A DNA stretch of 9,461 nucleotides from Thermoplasmata archaeon (lineage in GTDB: Archaea; Thermoplasmatota; Thermoplasmata; Thermoplasmatales; Thermoplasmataceae). The notes under the pieces were generated by a model that had not been told where the DNA came from, ran no database searches, and saw only the letters and a program-made list of their open reading frames with translations. Both the position numbers and the translations under genes were made by a program. Of the stretch, positions 6,608 to 9,461 are shown piece after piece. The first letter of the stretch is position 1. The number at the start of each line of letters is the position of its first letter. The DNA is taken from contig JAKBRR010000039.1 of the NCBI GenBank assembly GCA_021845325.1, positions 1 to 9,461 on the forward strand, given 5' to 3'.

Positions 6608-7204
6608 TTGAATCTTTATATTATTATCCCCCTGGGAATATTTCTTGGATTTTCAATGGCGGCTCCTCCCGGACCCATAAATTCTCTAATGATGGAAAGA
6701 TCCATAAAGTCTCAGTTTGATGGGTCTAAAATAGGATTAGGGGCTATGACAGCTGATTTTATCTTCATGGTTCTCATATTTGCTTTTCAAAAAACGGTTA
6801 ATTTTTCCTACTTCCTGCCAATAATATATTTAGCAGGCGCTCTTGTTTTTGTTTACATAGCAATCAACATGAAATTCCATTCTGAAGAACCAAAAAGTAA
6901 CATAAATACATTCTATGGATATTTTAAAGGTCTAGGCACAGGTCTGGTTAACCCATATCAGATAATATGGTGGTTAAGCGCAGGTTTAGCCATTTTTGAA
7001 ACGTTCGGTTATACTCTTTTTTATTTCTTCTTTATTGGTATATTGATCTGGATAATTTCCATTACAACCCTTGTTCATTATTCTTATATGAAATATGGCG
7101 AAGTTCTAAAAAGAATAATAACAGATTTCAGTTCAATTGTGCTCCTGATATTTTCTGCCATTTTCATCTATGAAGAGTTCTTGATTTTTCATCTGTTCAC
7201 TTAA
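6608..7204 (+). CDS. LysE/RhtB family amino-acid or small-molecule exporter
   Basis: A 198-residue inner-membrane protein of the LysE fold, a family that exports amino acids and related molecules. Evidence is the first helix ending in AAPPGPINSLMMERS (18-32) with the diagnostic PGP at 21-23, a glycine-rich second helix start (GSKIGLGAMTAD, 39-50), and the second half-motif GTGLVNPYQIIWWLSAG (110-126) with the conserved Asn-Pro. Six membrane segments are likely (about 3-20, 45-60, 68-88, 118-130, 134-157, 171-194). The start is TTG at 6608; a TGA at 6596-6598 closes the frame upstream, and the next ATG (6656, codon 17) would remove most of the first helix. No Shine-Dalgarno is present. It follows iorB by 33 bases, which suggests a link to amino-acid metabolism, but the substrate is unknown. 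Confidence 0.82.
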   Translation: MNLYIIIPLGIFLGFSMAAPPGPINSLMMERSIKSQFDGSKIGLGAMTADFIFMVLIFAFQKTVNFSYFLPIIYLAGALVFVYIAINMKFHSEEPKSNINTFYGYFKGLGTGLVNPYQIIWWLSAGLAIFETFGYTLFYFFFIGILIWIISITTLVHYSYMKYGEVLKRIITDFSSIVLLIFSAIFIYEEFLIFHLFT

Positions 7205-7260
7205 CCTTCAAATTTCCTAAAGAAAAAGGTATGGATGATATTGCGCATATGTTTTCTCTA

Positions 7261-7266
7261 TTTTTT
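7261..7266 (+). terminator. Oligo-T tract after the LysE-type gene
   Basis: Six T residues in a T-rich neighbourhood lie about 57 bases after the stop codon at 7204. No hairpin is apparent. It is a reasonable archaeal termination site but weakly supported. Confidence 0.3.
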
Positions 7267-7431
7267 GTGTTAGTCATTGTTTAGTAATATGCTCGAATAG
7301 ATACAGGCACTGGGAAATACATAATTCACAAATGTCTTGTAAGATTGTACCCTCTTAAATTTTAGTGAGTATATCAGCATATTTACATAACGAATTCATT
7401 TGTTGAGAAATATATCCATTTAAAAGACAAC

Positions 7432-7440
7432 TTTTTATAG
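7432..7440 (+). promoter_or_regulatory. TATA-like box for pdxS
   Basis: TTTTTATAG is centred about 31 bases before the ATG at 7467, giving a message that starts at or within a few bases of the start codon. Other AT-rich blocks at 7409-7418 and 7417-7426 are further away and less likely. Confidence 0.45.
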
Positions 7441-7466
7441 AAACTTACAATTAGAAATAGATCGAT

Positions 7467-8477
7467 ATGGCATTAAATTTATCCGAATTGAAATTCGGGG
7501 AAGAACTTCTCAAGAGTGGATTCGCCAAGATGACTAAGGGCGGAGTTATAATGGATGTTACAAATGCAGATCAGGCAAGAATAGCCGAATCAGCTGGTGC
7601 AGTTGCAGTAATGGCTCTGGAAAAGGTCCCCTCCGATATAAGGGCTGCTGGAGGCGTTGCCAGAATGGCTGACCCTGCTAAAATAAAGGAAATAATTGAT
7701 TCTGTTACAATCCCTGTTATGGCAAAAGTAAGAATTGGTCATATAAGTGAGGGGCATGTACTCGAAGCACTGGGTGTAGATATGCTTGATGAAAGTGAGG
7801 TTTTAACCCCGGCAGATCCATTTTTTCATGTAAATAAAAGGGAATATAAGATACCAACAGTATGTGGAGCCAGAAATCTTCCTGAAGCAGTGAGAAGAAT
7901 CTTTGAAGGCGCTGCAATGATAAGAACAAAGGGAGAAGCAGGTACAGGTAACGTTATCGAGGCAGTAAGACATATCAGGGCCGTCAATGAAGGCATAAAA
8001 GTTATAAAATTAATGGGGAATGATAAAATATCAAAGATGGCTCAAGCCATAGCTCTTCCCTACGAAACGCTAAGAACAGAGGTTGTTCAATCATTGTTTC
8101 CAAAGGATATAGAACCACCAGATGCAGATTTATTCTATGGGTATGGTTATGATCAAATAGTCACGGAGGTCACAAATATCCTGAAAGAAGTAAAGCGTCT
8201 CGGAAGGCTGCCACTTGTCAACTTTGCAGCTGGAGGTGTATCTACTCCCTCTGATGCAGCATTAATGATGAAACTTGGTATGGATGGGGTTTTTGTGGGC
8301 AGCGGAATTTTTAAATCACCTGACCAGATTAAAATGGCACGATCAATCGTTGAAGCAGTGGAGAATTTTGAAGATTATCGGTTGATAGGAACAGTTTCAA
8401 CAGGACTTCAGGCAATGGAGGGTATTTCCATGGATACCATGGCCAAAGAAGAGAGACTGCAGGAACGCGGTCTCTAG
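7467..8477 (+). CDS. pdxS: Pyridoxal 5'-phosphate synthase subunit PdxS
   Basis: The synthase subunit of the ribose-5-phosphate-dependent vitamin B6 pathway; it joins ribose 5-phosphate, glyceraldehyde 3-phosphate and ammonia supplied by the glutaminase PdxT to make PLP. The (beta/alpha)8 barrel is complete: [20 protein letters not shown] (25-44) with Asp30, [19 protein letters not shown] (49-67), the substrate-binding Lys87 (MAKVRIGH) and the second lysine Lys155 ([11 protein letters not shown]), equivalent to B. subtilis Lys81 and Lys149, and the phosphate-binding [11 protein letters not shown] and GVFVGSGIF (254-282). At 336 residues it exceeds the bacterial form (about 294) by an insertion near 178-225, a known trait of archaeal PdxS. 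No pdxT lies beside it in this window. The ATG at 7467 gives the expected N-terminus. Confidence 0.96.
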   Translation: MALNLSELKFGEELLKSGFAKMTKGGVIMDVTNADQARIAESAGAVAVMALEKVPSDIRAAGGVARMADPAKIKEIIDSVTIPVMAKVRIGHISEGHVLEALGVDMLDESEVLTPADPFFHVNKREYKIPTVCGARNLPEAVRRIFEGAAMIRTKGEAGTGNVIEAVRHIRAVNEGIKVIKLMGNDKISKMAQAIALPYETLRTEVVQSLFPKDIEPPDADLFYGYGYDQIVTEVTNILKEVKRLGRLPLVNFAAGGVSTPSDAALMMKLGMDGVFVGSGIFKSPDQIKMARSIVEAVENFEDYRLIGTVSTGLQAMEGISMDTMAKEERLQERGL

Positions 8478-8503
8478 ACATTTATTTTAAAGAAGCTTTT
8501 AAA

Positions 8504-9223
8504 ATGTTCTATACCACGACCTATATTTTATTATCTGCCATATTCCTGATTATACTGTTTGTAGCATCGCAAATCTTTCACATCTTTGACCTGAAGGGCG
8601 GTTTAGTTGCACTTGTGCTTGGTATAATAGTTGATTTTGCGGGTTATTTCACATGGCTTATATTGCTTCTCATCTTTGCCCTTGTTTCTTTCGCAGCAAC
8701 TCGTTATCGGTTCGCTGAAAAGAAAATAATCAAAATGCAGGAGGGGGAGAAGGGAGAACGAAAGATAAAAAATGTGTTTTATGCCGGGATTATTGGAGGG
8801 GCAATTGCAGCTTTTCACCTTGCAGATCCTTTTCTTCTAAGGTACTTTGAATTATTCGCCATATCATTTGCAGTTGTTACTGCAGACACTTTTGGTTCCG
8901 AAATTGGGGTGCTGGACCCTAATGTAATTATGATAACAACCCTTAAGAGAACACAAAGAGGTATAAATGGAGGAATTTCCGTCTTAGGAGAAATTGCCGC
9001 TCTTTTTGGGGCCCTTATAATTGGCTTGTGTTATATTTTATTAAAGATTGGAGATGTTTCTATGATCGCCTTGCTCATTATAACTCTCTTTGGTTTTCTG
9101 GGCTGTCAAATAGATAGTGTTCTTGGAGCGCTTCTGGAAAACAAGGGAAAATTATCTAAGGGTCAGGTCAATTTCCTTTCAATCCTGTTTACGGTTATTA
9201 TAGCCATCCCGTTTGTATTCTAA
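8504..9223 (+). CDS. DUF92 family membrane protein, phytol/phytyl-phosphate kinase-like
   Basis: A 239-residue membrane protein of the DUF92 family (TIGR00297 type), whose plant member VTE6 phosphorylates phytyl phosphate to the diphosphate. In archaea the natural substrate may be a polyprenyl alcohol or phosphate in isoprenoid lipid recycling; that is inference. Family landmarks are present: GERKIKNV (84-91) after a charged loop, VTADTFGSEIGVLD (125-138), ITTLKRTQRGINGGISVLGE (144-163, the GT/GINGG turn) and GCQIDSVLGALLE (200-212). Membrane segments are likely at about 6-24, 31-45, 49-66, 93-107, 115-127, 162-180, 186-203 and 222-238. It starts 26 bases after pdxS with no Shine-Dalgarno; a TTTATTTTAAAG at 8481-8492 is too close to serve as TATA box for this ATG unless the start lies further in. 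Co-transcription with pdxS is likely. Confidence 0.85.
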   Translation: MFYTTTYILLSAIFLIILFVASQIFHIFDLKGGLVALVLGIIVDFAGYFTWLILLLIFALVSFAATRYRFAEKKIIKMQEGEKGERKIKNVFYAGIIGGAIAAFHLADPFLLRYFELFAISFAVVTADTFGSEIGVLDPNVIMITTLKRTQRGINGGISVLGEIAALFGALIIGLCYILLKIGDVSMIALLIITLFGFLGCQIDSVLGALLENKGKLSKGQVNFLSILFTVIIAIPFVF

Positions 9224-9316
9224 AATCAAAAGTAGTTTGTTTGTCTGTATAACCCAACCCCCTCTGAGATTTAAAATACTTGTCCTAATCTATATTTTAT
9301 GAGTGATTGATTGAAC

Positions 9317-9331
9317 AAATAAAATAAATAG
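9317..9331 (+). promoter_or_regulatory. TATA-like box for the gene at the right edge
   Basis: AAATAAAATAAATAG is centred about 28 bases before the ATG at 9352, the spacing expected for a leaderless archaeal gene. A second AT-rich element, GATTTAAAATA near 9268-9278, lies too far upstream to serve this start directly. Confidence 0.4.
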
Positions 9332-9351
9332 TTCGATAGAATTAAAAGCTA

Positions 9352-9461
9352 ATGCAAGCTTCTCCTTATTACGGAACCTATCATCATACAACCCCGGAAC
9401 AATCTGAAAGTACCAGAAGTGAGTTGAAGAGTAAATTTGAGAATGCTTTTGAAAAGATAAA
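9352..9461 (+). CDS. Hypothetical protein, 3' part missing
   Basis: An open frame of 36 full codons begins with ATG at 9352 and runs off the right edge. The first 20 residues are polar and aromatic (MQASPYYGTYHHTTPEQSES), unlike a signal peptide, and residues 21-36 look like the start of an amphipathic charged helix (SELKSKFENAFEKI). An in-frame TAA at 9343-9345 closes the frame upstream, so this ATG is the earliest start, and a TATA-like box sits at the right distance. The protein is probably cytoplasmic. I do not recognise the family, and the visible part is too short to assign one. Confidence 0.55.
   Translation, partial: MQASPYYGTYHHTTPEQSESTRSELKSKFENAFEKI

Larger units (their letters stand above)
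7205..7466. other. Non-coding gap between the LysE-type gene and pdxS
   Basis: These 262 bases carry no credible open frame on either strand and no tRNA-like fold that I can see. The left part holds a T-rich stretch suited to termination and the right end holds the pdxS promoter. EcoRI-like and ClaI-like hexamer palindromes (about 7391-7396 and 7461-7466) look coincidental. Confidence 0.55.

Noticed and set aside
7205..7466. Possible small RNA or C/D-box RNA in the gap before pdxS
   Set aside because: A GGATGAT near 7233 resembles a C box only partly, and no matching D box or guide layout was found.
9299..9310. ATG at 9299 as start of a gene after the AT-rich element near 9268-9278
   Set aside because: The frame stops after three codons.
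1..9461. CRISPR array, insertion sequence or defence system
   Set aside because: No spaced direct repeats, transposase or terminal inverted repeats, and no nuclease or defence-associated domains were seen on either strand.

Overview
This AT-rich window most likely comes from a euryarchaeon of the Thermoplasmatales type (Thermoplasma, Ferroplasma or Cuniculiplasma relatives). Several things point there. Most first genes of transcription units have an AT-rich TATA-like box about 25-30 bases before the start codon, which suggests leaderless transcripts, while internal operon genes have Shine-Dalgarno sequences complementary to archaeal 16S rRNA. The PdxS protein has the longer archaeal form, and the gene set includes ADP-independent archaeal-style peptide fermentation (IorAB). 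The genus is an inference from memory, not from alignment.

Layout. At the left edge, a reverse-strand gene for a secreted or anchored protein (start at 219) runs off the window. It diverges from a PadR regulator - ABC ATPase - ABC-2 permease operon (515-2762) whose genes overlap by 4 bases each and which ends at a T7 tract. The promoter of this operon carries two related inverted repeats placed symmetrically around the TATA-like box, which I read as operators for the PadR protein. Next comes a lone 379-residue polytopic membrane protein of a family without a named function (2863-4002). Then follow iorA and iorB (4066-6574), overlapping by 11 bases and encoding the two subunits of indolepyruvate:ferredoxin oxidoreductase, and close behind them a LysE-type transporter (6608-7204). 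After a 262-base non-coding gap come pdxS (7467-8477), the PLP synthase subunit, and a DUF92 membrane protein related to phytol/phytyl-phosphate kinases (8504-9223). A new gene starts at 9352 and runs off the right edge.

How the parts fit. The first operon looks like a self-regulated drug or lipid efflux system. IorAB takes aryl-pyruvates from transamination of aromatic amino acids and feeds electrons to ferredoxin. Those transaminases need PLP, which PdxS makes, and the LysE-type carrier could export amino acids, so the right half has a loose amino-acid-metabolism theme. That link is inference only. I see no tRNA or rRNA, no CRISPR array, no insertion sequence and no frameshifted gene. Nothing here is clearly a new system; the most informative item is the symmetric operator arrangement at the padR promoter, followed by the unnamed membrane protein.
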